Shown: positions 41,522-53,257 of the stretch, in pieces
Numbering within the stretch: the first letter of the stretch is position 1
Layout: each line of letters opens with the position of its first letter
NCBI GenBank assembly: GCA_963971535.1
Contig: OZ020593.1
Span: 19,981,681 to 20,045,680, forward strand
Reading direction: 5' to 3'
Length of the DNA: 64,000 nucleotides
DNA from: Notolepis coatsorum
Taxonomy: Eukaryota; Chordata; Actinopteri; Aulopiformes; Paralepididae
Notes under the pieces: model-generated
Seen by the model: the letters and a program-made list of their open reading frames with translations, nothing else
Told to the model about the DNA's origin: nothing
Databases searched by the model: none
Program-made: the position numbers and the translations under genes

Positions 41522-41828
41522 GCCTCAGCTTGACCCCATTTGACTTTGTGTTGGTTTGAGGCCAGCGAGGAACAGAAATGACTCTTTCTCAACGATCACC
41601 AACATCATCGCTACGTAGGAAGTGGGGTTCGGGATCCAAAAATGCAGTAAGGTGTAATGAGGTATGGGTTGTTGTAGTGCAAATTCTTTGCCAATAAATA
41701 TAAAGTGTGTTTAGGTGTTCTAAAGTGTGTAGAGTGGGTGCTGCAGTGAGTTGTTTGTTTAAAGTGAGTGTGGATGTGTGTGCTGTGAGTGCATTTGATG
41801 GTTGTTACATAGTGTTATTGTTCGTTGA

Positions 41829-42020
41829 GCATCCCTGCTCGCTCTCCTCCTCTGGCCCCCTGCTCGCTCTCCTCCTCTGGCCCCCTGCTCGCTCTCCTCC
41901 TCTGGCCCCCTGCTCGCTCTCCTCCTCTGGCCCCCTGCTCGCTCTCCTCCTCTGGCCCCCTGCTCGCTCTCCTCCTCTGGCCCCTGCTTGCCTGCCCGCC
42001 CCCCCTGCTCGCTCTCCTCC
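41829..42020 (+). repeat. 25-bp minisatellite, ~7 copies
   Basis: Unit 'ccctgctcgctctcctcctc' plus 'tggcc', the later copies interrupted. 42020-42200 is GC-rich with a few CpG; no splice site or gene was recognised. Confidence 0.92.
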
Positions 42021-42689
42021 TCTGGCCCCCTGTTCTCCCTGCCCCCCCCCCCCCACGGTGCCGACAGCCAGACAGCTGGGCTCGAGGCCAGCAGTCTGGG
42101 GACGGAGACAGGGGGCCGGCACACCGGGGGTCTGGTGTTACCGGCGGTGTTACCGGGTGGTGTGACAAGCCGCGCAGTGCAGAGGTAGCTGGGTAGGAGC
42201 GGACGGGGACGGGGAGGTGTTTCATTCCGTCTCCAGGCTTAAAACACAACAGGTTCGCCGAGGAGGTGAGGGCTGCCAATTAGAGGTGTGTGTGCTGAGA
42301 GATGTGTGTGAGTGTGTGTGCTTACATGCACACGCGTGTATGTGTGTGTGCTTGTTGTACATGCACACATATAGTCATCATTAGAACCTCTCTGTGTCTC
42401 TGTGTCTCTGTATATGGGTGGTGCCCCCCATAGTTTTTAACACAGTCCAGATGGCCTTCAGAGCTCAAATTGGGGGGGGGAGGGGGGGGGGAGAAATAAA
42501 ATAGTTTGAATTGAATACAGATGCCACCCGTGTCTTTCTTCTGATACACACGCTTTTGAGTATTCCAGTTCAGGCCTTATTCCTCTGAAGTTTCTTTTGG
42601 TTTGTTTACACATTTTATAAGCCTATTATTCACCTACTGTACGGGCCACATTCTAAACAACGGAGCCAAGAATCGAGCCAAATTTGGAC

Positions 42690-42811
42690 ATTTACCGGGG
42701 CCACTTTCTAATTGCAGCCTTTGAGAGCAGTTTTGAAGGATGGTTGGGATTCACATTCCTTTACGGCCGTGGGTAGGTAGGGCGTTCCACATTATTGTGG
42801 CATAATTGCGT
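42690..42811 (-). pseudogene. LINE C-terminal fragment
   Basis: 'ttcacattcctttacggc' and 'agggcgttccacatta' then 'ttgtggcataattgcg' match 21800-21940 of the minus-strand LINE, i.e. its ORF2 C-terminus. Confidence 0.8.
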
Positions 42812-43210
42812 AGTGAACAGAAGGCCACGCCCCCTCAGCCTACTGAGAGTTACTCATCTATAGTGAACAGAAGGCCACGCCCCCTCAGCCTACTGAGAGT
42901 TGAGCATCTATAGTGAACAGAAGGCCACGCCCCCTCAGCCTACTGAGAGTTGAGCATCTATAGTGAACAGAAGGCCACGCCCCCTCAGCCTACTGAGAGT
43001 TGAGCATCTATAGTGAACAGAAGGCCACGCCCCCTCAGCCTACTGAGAGTTGAGCATCTATAGTGAACAGAAGGCCACGCCCCCTCAGCCTACTGAGAGT
43101 TGAGCATCTATAGTGAACAGAAGGCCACGCCCCCTCAGCCTACTGAGAGTTGAGCATCTATAGTGAACAGAAGGCCACGCCCCTCAGCCTACTGAGAGTT
43201 GAGCATCTAT
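42812..43210 (+). repeat. 50-bp minisatellite, 8 copies
   Basis: Unit 'tagtgaacagaaggccacgc' ... 'tactgagagttgagcatcta', nearly invariant apart from the first copy and a one-base deletion in the last. It is flanked by 'cattttataagcctattatt' on both sides (about 42609 and 43211). Confidence 0.95.
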
Positions 43211-43394
43211 ACATTTTATAAGCCTATTATTTACCTCTCAGAGACCAATGATATCCCCAGACATTGTCTCAAAAGAGGAAGTGAAAGTTATATCATAAGT
43301 ATAATAATTAATATACCGAAGTCTTCTTTCCTGTGATTGGCTGTCCCATTTTAAGATGTTTAGCTAATGTGATGCGTCACTAGATCCACGTCTT

Positions 43395-43655
43395 GTAAAT
43401 GGTAAATAGACTGCATTTATATATAGAGCTTTTATCCAAAGTGCTTACTGCATGCCCCACATTCACCCATTCACTCACACACCGACGGGAGGAGGCAACC
43501 ATGCAAGGTGCCAACCTGCTCATCGGGAGCAGTTAGGGGTTCAGTCAGTGCCTTGCTCAAGGACACTTCGACACACTGCCGGGGAGGAGCTGTGATCTAA
43601 CCGGGAGCCTTCTGACTGTTTACTGCTCTACCTCCTGAGCCACGGTCGCCCCCAG
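43395..43655 (-). mobile_element. Full-length tRNA-derived SINE
   Basis: The complement begins 'gggggcgaccgtggctcagg' then 'aggtagagcagta' (A box) and 'cccggttagatcacag' (B box, slightly decayed), continues 'gtcgaagtgtccttgagcaa', then 'ggtgtgtgagtgaatggg' and ends 'gcagtctatttaccattt'. It matches 61725-61957 and 8703-8822. Confidence 0.87.
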
Positions 43656-43778
43656 CTCGTCTTGTAGCTCTGTAATGTCCAGGAACTGCTGAATGTGTAA
43701 TCTAGTCTAATTATAGTATTGTTGTCACATGTTCTGTTTGAAGAGCTGGAGGTGGCACACACTACTGATGCCGGGCGT

Positions 43779-44145
43779 TAGGGTTGGGCATCGTTTGGAT
43801 TTGAACGATTCCGGTTCTGATTCCGATTCTCCATATCGATTCCTGTTCTAAACGATTCTCGATTCCGATTCTTTGAGGTGCAGGTCAAAACGGGTCACAG
43901 CTTATTTCGCAGGAGATTTTTTTTTTTTTTTTTTTTGAAAAATCTTAAGTTTTTTTCATACTATTCACATTTTCAGTTGACTTGATAGTTTCATTTGGTT
44001 GCTATACTGTAACTAGGGTATTAATTAACAAAGTAATTTTTTTTTTTTTTTTTAAGAATCTAAATGCAAATATGTTACTTCTGGTTCCAGAACCGGAAGT
44101 TAGGAACCGGTTCCTATTAGAACCAGTTTTCGGTGCCCAACCCTA
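43779..44145. mobile_element. hAT-like MITE (TAGGGTTGGGC ends) with 8-bp duplication
   Basis: 367 bp, TAGGGTTGGGCATCG at the left and CGGTGCCCAACCCTA at the right. Perfect target duplication CCGGGCGT at 43771-43778 and 44146-44153. Two long T runs; no open frame. Confidence 0.92.
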
Positions 44146-44153
44146 CCGGGCGT

Positions 44154-44300
44154 GCGGTCATTGTTGCATATCCACATCTGTTTGTACATACTGTACCTGC
44201 TTTTTACATATCTGCTACTATATCTATATTTCTGTACATATCCCTTGATTCCCTTACCTACTCTTAGTTTATTAAACTGCTGGCCAGTATGGCTACTACT
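44154..44300 (+). mobile_element. LINE 3' UTR piece (family 'TTGGATGCCAAAC')
   Basis: 'acatctgtttgtacatactg' and 'gtacatatcccttgattccc' then 'tggccagtatggctactact' match 58735-58820. Its end 'gtagtgtcctct' runs straight into the first 'A' minisatellite. Confidence 0.7.
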
Positions 44301-45105
44301 GTAGTGTCCTCTATGTTGCTGGTGACGGCGTCCTCTCTGTGTGTTGATGGAGACAGTGTCCTCTCTGTGTGTTGATGGAGACAGTGTCCTCTCTCTGTGT
44401 GTTGATGGAGACAGTGTCCTCTGTGTGTGTTGATGGAGACAGTGTCCTCTGTGTGTGTTGATGGAGACAGTGTCCTCTCTCTCTGTGTTGATGGAGACAG
44501 TGTCCTCTCTGTGTGTTGATGGAGACAGTGTCCTCTGTGTGTGTTGATGGAGACAGTGTCCTCTCTGTGTTGATGGAGACAGTGTCCTCTCTGTGTGTTG
44601 ATGGAGACAGTGTCCTCTCTCTGTGTTGATGGAGACAGTGTCCTCTCTGTGTTGACTGATGGAGACAGTGTCCTCTCTGTGTTGATGGAGACAGTGTCCT
44701 CTCTCTGTGTTGATGGAGACAGTGTCCTCTCTGTGTTGATGGAGACAGTGTCCTCTGTGTGTGTTGATGGAGACAGTGTCCTCTCTGTGTGTTGATGGAG
44801 ACAGTGTCCTCTGTGTGTTGATGGAGACAGTGTCCTCTCTGTGTTGATGGAGACAGTGTCCTCTCTGTGTTGATGGAGACAGTGTCCTCTCTGTGTTGAT
44901 GGAGACAGTGTCCTCTCTGTGTTGATGGAGACAGTGTCCTCTCTGTGTTGATGGAGACAGTGTCCTCTGTGTGTGTTGATGGAGACAGTGTCCTCTGTGT
45001 GTTGATGGAGACAGTGTCCTCTGTGTGTTGATGGAGACAGTGTCCTCTCTGTGTTGATGGAGACAGTGTCCTCTGTGTGTTGATGGAGACAGTGTCCTCC
45101 AGTGT
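44301..45105 (+). repeat. Array A, block 1 (24-30-bp unit)
   Basis: Unit 'tgttgatggagacagtgtcc' followed by 'tctctgtg' of variable length (CT and GT slippage), roughly 30 copies. On the minus strand all three frames are open (read as SPSTQRG, LHQHRED, VSINTER), giving long spurious frames. Confidence 0.97.
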
Positions 45106-45832
45106 CGAAAACGCAAAAAAACTAACCAAAAAAAAACGAACGAACTAAAACAAAAACGCAAAAAAACGAACGAATTAAAACGAAAACGCCAAAAAACGAA
45201 CGAAAAAAACGAACGCAAAAAAAAGAATGCAAAAAAATGTACGAACAAAAACGAAAACGCAAAAAAACTAACCGAAAAAAACGAACGAACTAAAACGAAA
45301 ACGCAAAAAACGAACGAACTAAAACGAAAACGCAAAAAAACGAAAGAAAAAAAAGAACGCAAAAAAATTTACGAACTAAAACGAAAACGCAAAAAAACTA
45401 ACGAACTAAAACAAAAACGCAAAAAACGAACGAACTAAAACGAAAACGCAAAAAACGAACGAACTAAAACGAAAACGCAAAAAAACGAACGAAAAAATGA
45501 ACGCAAAAAAATTTACGAACTAAAACGAAAACGCAAAAAAACTAACCCAAAAAAACGAACGAACTAAAACAAAAACGCAAAAAACGAACGAACTAAAACG
45601 AAAACGCAAAAAAACGAAAGAAAAAAAACGAACGCAAAAAAAATAATGCAAAAAAATTTACGAACTAAAACAAAAACGCAAAAAAACAAATGAAAAAAAA
45701 CGAACGCAAAAAAAATAATGCAAAAAAATGTACGAACTAAAACGCAAAAAAACGAACCCAAAAAACGAACGAACTAAAACAAAAACGCAAAAAAACGAAC
45801 GAACTAAAACGAAAATGCAAAAAAAATATCTG
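45106..45832 (+). repeat. Array B, block 1 (A-rich, ~25-50-bp unit)
   Basis: 'aaaacgcaaaaaaacgaacg' and 'aactaaaacg' words in irregular tandem, starting 'cgaaaacgcaaaaaaactaa' and ending 'atgcaaaaaaaatatctg'. Phe/Val-rich minus-strand frames are by-products. Confidence 0.95.
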
Positions 45833-47238
45833 GAGACAGTGTCCTCTGTGTGTTGATGGAGACAGTGTCCTCTCTGTGTGTTGATGGAGACAGTGTCCTC
45901 TCTGTGTGTTGATGGAGACAGTGTCCTCTCTATGACTGATGGAGACAGTGTCCTCTCTGTGTTGATGGAGACAGTGTCCTCTGTGTGTTGATGGAGACAG
46001 TGTCCTCTGTGTGTTGATGGAGACAGTGTCCTCTCTGTGTGTTGATGGAGACAGTGTCCTCTCTCTGTGTTGATGGAGACAGTGTCCTCTCTCTGTGTTG
46101 ATGGAGACAGTGTCCTCTGTGTGTGTTGATGGAGACAGTGTCCTCTCTCTCTGTGTGTTGATGGAGACAGTGTCCTCTCTGTGTTGATGGAGACAGTGTC
46201 CTCTCTCTGTGTGTTGATGGAGACAGTGTCCTCTCTCTGTGTTGATGGAGACAGTGTCCTCTGTGTGTTGATGGAGACAGTGTCCTCTCTGTGTTGATGG
46301 AGACAGTGTCCTCTCTGTGTGTTGATGGAGACAGTGTCCTCTCTCTGTGTTGATGGAGACAGTGTCCTCTCTGTGTTGATGGAGACAGTGTCCTCTCTCT
46401 GTGTGTTGATGGAGACAGTGTCCTCTCTCTGTGTGTTGATGGAGACAGTGTCCTCTCTCTGTGTGTTGATGGAGACAGTGTCCTCTCTGTGTGTTGATGG
46501 AGACAGTGTCCTCTCTCTGTGTGTTGATGGAGACAGTGTCCTCTCTCTGTGTGTTGATGGAGACAGTGTCCTCTCTCTCTGTGTGTTGATGGAGACAGTG
46601 TCCTCTCTCTGTGTGTTGATGGAGACAGTGTCCTCTCTCTGTGTGTTGATGGAGACAGTGTCCTCTCTCTGTGTGTTGATGGAGACAGTGTCCTCTCTCT
46701 GTGTGTTGATGGAGACAGTGTCCTCTCTCTGTGTGTTGATGGAGACAGTGTCCTCTGTGTGTTGATGGAGACAGTGTCCTCTCTGTGTGTTGATGGAGAC
46801 AGTGTCCTCTCTGTGTGTTGATGGAGACAGTGTCCTCTGTGTGTTGATGGAGACAGTGTCCTCTGTGTGTTGATGGAGACAGTGTCCTCTGTGTGTTGAT
46901 GGAGACAGTGTCCTCTCTCTGTGTGTTGATGGAGACAGTGTCCTCTGTGTGTTGATGGAGACAGTGTCCTCTCTGTGTGTGTTGATGGAGACAGTGTCCT
47001 CTCTGTGTTGATGGAGACAGTGTCCTCTGTGTTGATGGAGACAGTGTCCTCTCTGTGTTGATGGAGACAGTGTCCTCTCTGTGTTGATGGAGACAGTGTC
47101 CTCTCTGTGTGTTGATGGAGACAGTGTCCTCTCTCTGTGTGTTGATGGAGACAGTGTCCTCTGTGTGTTGATGGAGACAGTGTCCTCTCTGTGTTGATGG
47201 AGACAGTGTCCTCTGTGTGTTGATGGAGACAGTGTCCT
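45833..47238 (+). repeat. Array A, block 2
   Basis: Same unit as block 1, roughly 50 copies. The stretch 46390-46745 is unusually regular (28-bp units with 'tctctctgtg'). Confidence 0.97.
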
Positions 47239-48204
47239 CGAAAACGCAAAAAAACTAACCCAAAAAAAACGAACGAACTAAAACAAAAACGCAAAAAAAC
47301 GAACGAATTAAAACGAAAACGCAAAAAAACGAACGAAAAAAAACGAACGCAAAAAAAAGAATGCAAAAAAATTTACGAACTAAAACAAAAACGCAAAAAA
47401 ACAAATGAAAAAAAACGAACGCAAAAAAAATAATGCAAAAAAATTTACGAACTAAAACGCAAAAAAACGAACCCAAAAAACGAACGAACTAAAACGAAAA
47501 CGCACAAAAACTAACCCAAAAAAACGAATGAACTAAAACAAAAACGCAAAAAAAACGAAAGAAAAAAAACGAACGCAAAAAAAAGAACCCAAAAAAACGA
47601 ATGAACTAAAACAAAAACGCAAAAAAACGAAAGAAAAAAAACGAACGCAAAAAAAAGAATGCAAAAAAATTTACGAACTAAAACGAAAACGCAAAAAAAC
47701 TAACCCAAAAAAACGAACGAACTAAAACGAAAACGCAAAAAACGAACGAACTAAAACGAAAACGCAAAAAAAACGAAAGAAACGAACGCAAAAAAATTTA
47801 CGAACTAAAACGAAAACGCAAAAAAACTAACCCAAAAAAACGAATGAACTAAGACAAAAACGCAAAAAAACGAAAGAAAAAAAACAAACGCAAAAAAAAG
47901 AACGCAAAAAAATTTACGAACTAAAACAAAAACGCAAAAAAACAAATGAAAAAAAACGAACGCAAAAAAAATAATGCAAAAAAATTTACGAACTAAAACG
48001 CAAAAAAACGAACCCAAAAAACGAACGAACTAAAACGAAAACGCACAAAAACTAACCCAAAAAAACGAATGAACTAAAACAAAAACGCAAAAAAAACGAA
48101 AGAAAAAAAACGAACGCAAAAAAAAGAACGCAAAAAAATGTACGAACTAAAACAAAAACGCAAAAAAACGAACGAACTAAAACGAAAATGCAAAAAAAAT
48201 ATCT
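47239..48204 (+). repeat. Array B, block 2
   Basis: Same composition, same start and the same end 'atgcaaaaaaaatatctg' as B block 1, but about 240 bp longer through internal repetition. Confidence 0.95.
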
Positions 48205-49790
48205 GTGTTGATGGAGACAGTGTCCTCTGTGTGTGTTGATGGAGACAGTGTCCTCTCTGTGTTGATGGAGACAGTGTCCTCTCTCTGTGTTGATGGAGAC
48301 AGTGTCCTCTCTGTGTGTTGATGGAGACAGTGTCCTCTCTGTGTTGATGGAGACAGTGTCCTCTCTGTGTTGATGGAGACAGTGTCCTCTCTGTGTTGAT
48401 GGAGACAGTGTCCTCTCTGTGTGTTGATGGAGACAGTGTCCTCTCTCTCTGTGTTGATGGAGACAGTGTCCTCTGTGTGTGTTGATGGAGACAGTGTCCT
48501 CTCTCTGTGTGTTGATGGAGACAGTGTCCTCTCTCTGTGTGTTGATGGAGACAGTGTCCTCTCTCTGTGTTGATGGAGACAGTGTCCTCTCTGTGTGTTG
48601 ATGGAGACAGTGTCCTCTGTGTGTTGATGGAGACAGTGTCCTCTCTCTCTGTGTTGATGGAGACAGTGTCCTCTCTCTGTGTTGATGGAGACAGTGTCCT
48701 CTCTGTGTGTTGATGGAGACAGTGTCCTCTGTGTGTTGATGGAGACAGTGTCCTCTCTCTGTGTTGATGGAGACAGTGTCCCCTCTCTGTGTGTTGATGG
48801 AGACAGTGTCCTCTCTGTGTGTTGATGGAGACAGTGTCCTCTGTGTGTTGATGGAGACAGTGTCCTCTGTGTGTTGATGGAGACAGTGTCCTCTCTCTCT
48901 GTGTGTTGATGGAGACAGTGTCCTCTCTCTGTGTTGATGGAGACAGTGTCCTCTGTGTGTTGATGGAGACAGTGTCCTCTGTGTGTTGATGGAGACAGTG
49001 TCCTCTCTCTGTGTTGATGGAGACAGTGTCCTCTGTGTTGATGGAGACAGTGTCCTCTCTGTGTTGATGGAGACAGTGTCCTCTGTGTGTTGATGGAGAC
49101 AGTGTCCTCTCTCTGTGTTGATGGAGACAGTGTCCTCTCTCTGTGTGTGTTGATGGAGACAGTGTCCTCTGTGTGTTGATGGAGACAGTGTCCTCTGTGT
49201 GTTGATGGAGACAGTGTCCTCTCTGTGTTGATGGAGACAGTGTCCTCTCTGTGTTGATGGAGACAGTGTCCTCTGTGTGTTGATGGAGACAGTGTCCTCT
49301 CTCTGTGTGTTGATGGAGACAGTGTCCTCTCTCTGTGTGTTGATGGAGACAGTGTCCTCTCTGTGTGTTGATGGAGACAGTGTCCTCTCTCTGTGTGTTG
49401 ATGGAGACAGTGTCCTCTCTCTGTGTGTTGATGGAGACAGTGTCCTCTCTGTGTTGATGGAGACAGTGTCCTCTCTCTGTGTTGATGGAGCCCTGGTCCT
49501 CTCTCTGTGTGTTGATGGAGACAGTGTCCTCTCTGTGTTGATGGAGACAGTGTCCTCTCTCTGTGTTGATGGAGCCCTGGTCCTCTCTCTGTGTTGATGG
49601 AGCCCTGGTCCTCTCCGTGTGTTGATGGAGACAGTGTCCTCTCTGTGTGTTGATGGAGACAGTGTCCTCTCTCTGTGACTGATGGAGCCCTGGTCCTCTC
49701 TGTGACTGATGGAGCCCTGGTCCTCTCTGTGACTGATGGAGCCCTGGTCCTCTCTGTGTTGATGGAGCCCTGGTCCTCTCCTCTCTCTCT
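48205..49790 (+). repeat. Array A, block 3, abutting the start-codon exon
   Basis: Roughly 58 copies. From 49480 on many copies are a variant 'gatggagccctggtcctctc', some with 'tgactgatgg'. The array runs into 'tcctctctctctccctgtag', the polypyrimidine tract and acceptor of the exon at 49799. Confidence 0.97.
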
Positions 49791-49798
49791 CCCTGTAG

Positions 49799-49935
49799 GG
49801 ATGGAGTTCCCTGTGGATGTCTTGGGGCTGGTGAGCCACGAGGAGCTGGAGCAGGAAGCGGAGGCCTACCTGGCCGAGCTCCGCTACGTCACCCCGGACA
49901 AGGCCCAGAGCCTCACCCTGAACAACCACAGGAAG
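49799..49935 (+). CDS. fam169a: fam169a-like, first coding exon (residues 1-45)
   Basis: An acceptor 'ctctctctccctgtag' is followed by 'gg' and ATG at 49801. The exon encodes 'MEFPVDVLGLVSHEELEQEA' and ends 'LNNHRK' before donor gtgggt, phase 0. The start (M-x-FPVD-L) and the 'SHEELE' word fit the N-terminus of vertebrate FAM169A (soluble lamin-associated protein of 75 kDa, a nuclear-envelope-associated protein of poorly known function). Together with five later exons it makes an uninterrupted frame. An untranslated exon must lie upstream; tandem arrays fill the preceding 5.5 kb. The fam169a assignment, as opposed to fam169b or a duplicate, rests on recognition and needs a search. Confidence 0.9.
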
Positions 49936-50086
49936 GTGGGTGGAGGACACGTGCACGACGAGCACACACACACACGATAATGTTCTATGTATGATAGTGT
50001 TCTATCTGTATGATACTAATGTTCTATGTATGATAATGTTCCTTGTAGTAGTGTAGGATAGTGTCATCCATCCATACGTCCAGCAC

Positions 50087-50680
50087 TAGGGATGTCCCGA
50101 TCATGTTTTTTTGCTCCCGATCCGATCCCGATCATGTGATTTTGAGTATCTACCGATACCGATATTTCCCGATCCGATAAAAAAATTAAAATAAAAAATG
50201 TTTATTCAACAAACATGACCATGTTCACGTCTTAAACTCATACTGAGGCCTTAGTTTTGGTTTTAAATTGCATATCATCATTCATTTATTTATTGTCACA
50301 CAGAGCAGAAGAATTTTGCCAAAACAAACCAATAGTATCCAGCCACACTCTCAGACCCAAACGCATTTAATTATACATCAAATGATTTATGTCAAGGATT
50401 GCAATGCCTCGCTTGAATGAAAAATTTAATTTGTGTCTGAGAGGGTGTGGTTTGTTTTGGCAAAATTCTTCTGCTCTGTGTGACAATAAATAAATGAATG
50501 ATGATATGCAATTTAAAACCAAAACTAAGGCCGTAGTATGAGTTTAAGACGTGAACATGGTCATGTTTGTTGAATAATGAAAAAAAAATGTCAGCTTTTT
50601 TATTTCTTTATTTTTTGATCCCGATCTTCGGAAAATCACGTGATCGGCCCCGATCATGTGATCGGATCGGGACATCCCTA
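50087..50680. mobile_element. Palindromic hAT-like element nested in an intronic minisatellite
   Basis: 594 bp, TAGGGATGTCCCGATC at the left and GATCGGGACATCCCTA at the right. Perfect target duplication TCCAGCAC at 50079-50086 and 50681-50688. Most of the interior is a long inverted repeat: about 50213-50340 returns inverted at about 50445-50570 (for example 'cagagcagaagaattttgcc' and its inverse), giving a foldback structure. No open frame. Same end type as 12232-12708. Confidence 0.92.
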
Positions 50681-52926
50681 TCCAGCACATAACTAACTAT
50701 TGTAGGATACTGGATAGTGTTATCCATCCATCCATATGTCCAGCACATAACTAACTAGTGTAGGATAGTGTCATCCATCCATCCATATGTCCAGCACATA
50801 ACTAACTAGTGTAGGAGAGTGTCATCCATCCATCCATATGTCCAGCACATAACTAACTAGTGTAGGAGAGTGTCATCCATCCATCCATATGTCCAGCACA
50901 TAACTAACTAGTGTAGGAGAGTGTTATCCATCCATCCATATGTCCAGCACATAACTAACTAGTGTAGGATAGTGTCATCCATCCATCCATATGTCCAGCA
51001 CATAACTAACTAGTGTAGGAGAGTGTCATCCATCCATCCATATGTCCAGCACATAACTAACTAGTGTAGGATAGTGTCATCCATCCATCCATATGTCCAG
51101 CACATAACTAACTAGTGTAGGATAGTGTCATCCATCCATCCATATGTCCAGCACATAACTAACTAGTGTAGGAGAGTGTCATCCATCCATCCATATGTCC
51201 AGCACATAACTAACTAGTGTAGGAGAGTGTCATCCATCCATCCATATGTCCAGCACATAACTAACTAGTGTATGATAGTGTCATCCATCCATCCATCCAT
51301 ATGTCCAGCACATAGCTAACTAGTGTAGGAGAGTGTCATCCATCCATCCATATGTCCAGCTCATAGCTAACTAGTGTAGGATAGTGTCATCCATCCATCC
51401 ATATGTCCAGCTCATAGCTAACTAGTGTAGGATAGTGTCATCCATCCATCCATATGTCCAGCTCATAACTAACTAGTGTAGGAGAGTGTCATCCATCCAT
51501 CCATATGTCCAGCACATAACTAACTAGTGTAGGAGAGTGTCATCCATCCATCCATATGTCCAGCACATAACTAACTAGTGTAGGATAGTGTCATCCATCC
51601 ATCCATATGTCCAGCACATAACTAACTAGTGTAGGAGAGTGTTATCCATCCATCCATATGTCCAGCACATAACTAACTAGTGTAGGAGAGTGTTATCCAT
51701 CCATCCATATGTCCAGCACATAACTAACTAGTGTAGGAGAGTGTCATCCATCCATCCATATGTCCAGCTCATAGCTAACTAGTGTAGGATAGTATTATCC
51801 ATCCATCCATATGTCCAGCTCATAGCTAACTAGTGTAGGATAGTATTATCCATCCATCCATCCGTCCATCCATCCATATGTCCAGCTCATAACTAACTAG
51901 TGTAGGAGAGTGTTATCCATCCATCCATATGTCCAGCTCATAACTAACTAGTGTAGGAGAGTGTTATCCATCCATCCATATGTCCAGCTCATAGCTAACT
52001 AGTGTAGGATAGTATTATCCATCCATCCATCCATCCATCCATCCATCCATATGTCCAGCTCATAGCTAACTAGTGTAGGATAGTATTATCCATCCATCCA
52101 TCCATCCATCCATATGTCCAGCTCATAACTAACTAGTGTAGGATAGTGTCATCCATCCATCCATATGTCCAGCTCATAGCTAACTAGTGTAGGAGAGTGT
52201 TATCCATCCATCCATATGTCCAGCACATAACTAACTAGTGTAGGATAGTGTCATCCATCCATCCATATGTCCAGCACATAACTAACTAGTGTAGGAGAGT
52301 GTTATCCATCCATCCATATGTCCAGCACATAACTAACTAGTGTAGGAGAGTGTTATCCATCCATCCATATGTCCAGCTCATAGCTAACTAGTGTAGGAGA
52401 GTATTATCCATCCATCCATCCATCCATCCATATGTCCAGCTCATAACTAACTAGTGTAGGAGAGTGTTATCCATCCATCCATATGTCCAGCTCATAACTA
52501 ACTAGTGTAGGATAGTATTATCCATCCATCCATCCATCCATCCATATGTCCAGCTCATAGCTAACTAGTGTAGGATAGTATTATCCATCCATCCATCCAT
52601 CCATCCATATGTCCAGCACATAACTAACTAGTGTAGGATAGTATTATCCATCCATCCATCCATCCATCCATATGTCCAGCTCATAACTAACTAGTGTAGG
52701 ATAGTGTCATCCATCCATCCATATGTTCAGCTCATAACTAACTAGTGTAGGAGAGTGTTATCCATCCATCCATCCATATGTCCAGCACATGGCTAACTAG
52801 TGTAGGATAGTGTCATCCATCCATCCATATGTCCAGCACATAACTAACTAGTGTAGGAGAGTGTCATCCATCCATCCATATGTCCAGCACATAACTAACT
52901 AGTGTAGGAGAGTGTCATCCATCCAT
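50681..52926 (+). repeat. 51-bp minisatellite, ~43 copies, in fam169a intron
   Basis: Unit 'tccatatgtccagcacataa' 'ctaactagtgtaggagagtg' 'tcatccatcca', with variants (CTCATAGC/CACATAAC, GATAG/GAGAG, GTC/GTT/ATT) and internal ATCC expansions, as at 51845-51880 and 52016-52050. One more copy lies left of the nested element at 50041-50086. Confidence 0.97.
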
Positions 52927-53124
52927 GCAGCAACAAAGCGCATTATGTGTCACATTGTTTGCTAGGTTAACTTTTAAGTCGGATCAACACTGCATGGGGG
53001 AGGGCAGCTTATTCCCTGTTAGGCAGCATATTTCCTTGACACAGTGATCCTTTCATAAAACCAAGGATTTGCATGTTGAATTGATGGGGGGGCCTGCCTC
53101 TCACATGCACACAGGCGTGCACGT

Positions 53125-53126
<2 letters not shown>

Positions 53127-53211
<85 letters not shown>
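53127..53211 (+). repeat. (CA)n upstream of exon
   Basis: About 85 bp of CA dinucleotides ending 46 bp before the splice acceptor at 53257. Confidence 0.95.
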
Positions 53212-53213
<2 letters not shown>

Positions 53214-53257
53214 TTCCTTTTCATAATAGCTGTGTTTTTATAATATGCTCTCTCCAG

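Noticed and set aside
41759..42279. Arg/Glu/Gly-rich minus-strand frames ('RRRASRGPEEESEQGARGGE')
   Set aside because: Translation of the 25-bp minisatellite at 41829-42020.
44100..49971. Very long minus-strand frames (420, 272, 478 and 639 codons) of EDTVSINTQR/GHCLHQH/LSPSTQR repeats
   Set aside because: They are translations of the A and B tandem arrays. All three frames stay open because the unit lacks stop codons, unit lengths vary by 2 bp without selection on frame, and the last frame runs antisense through the real exon at 49799.
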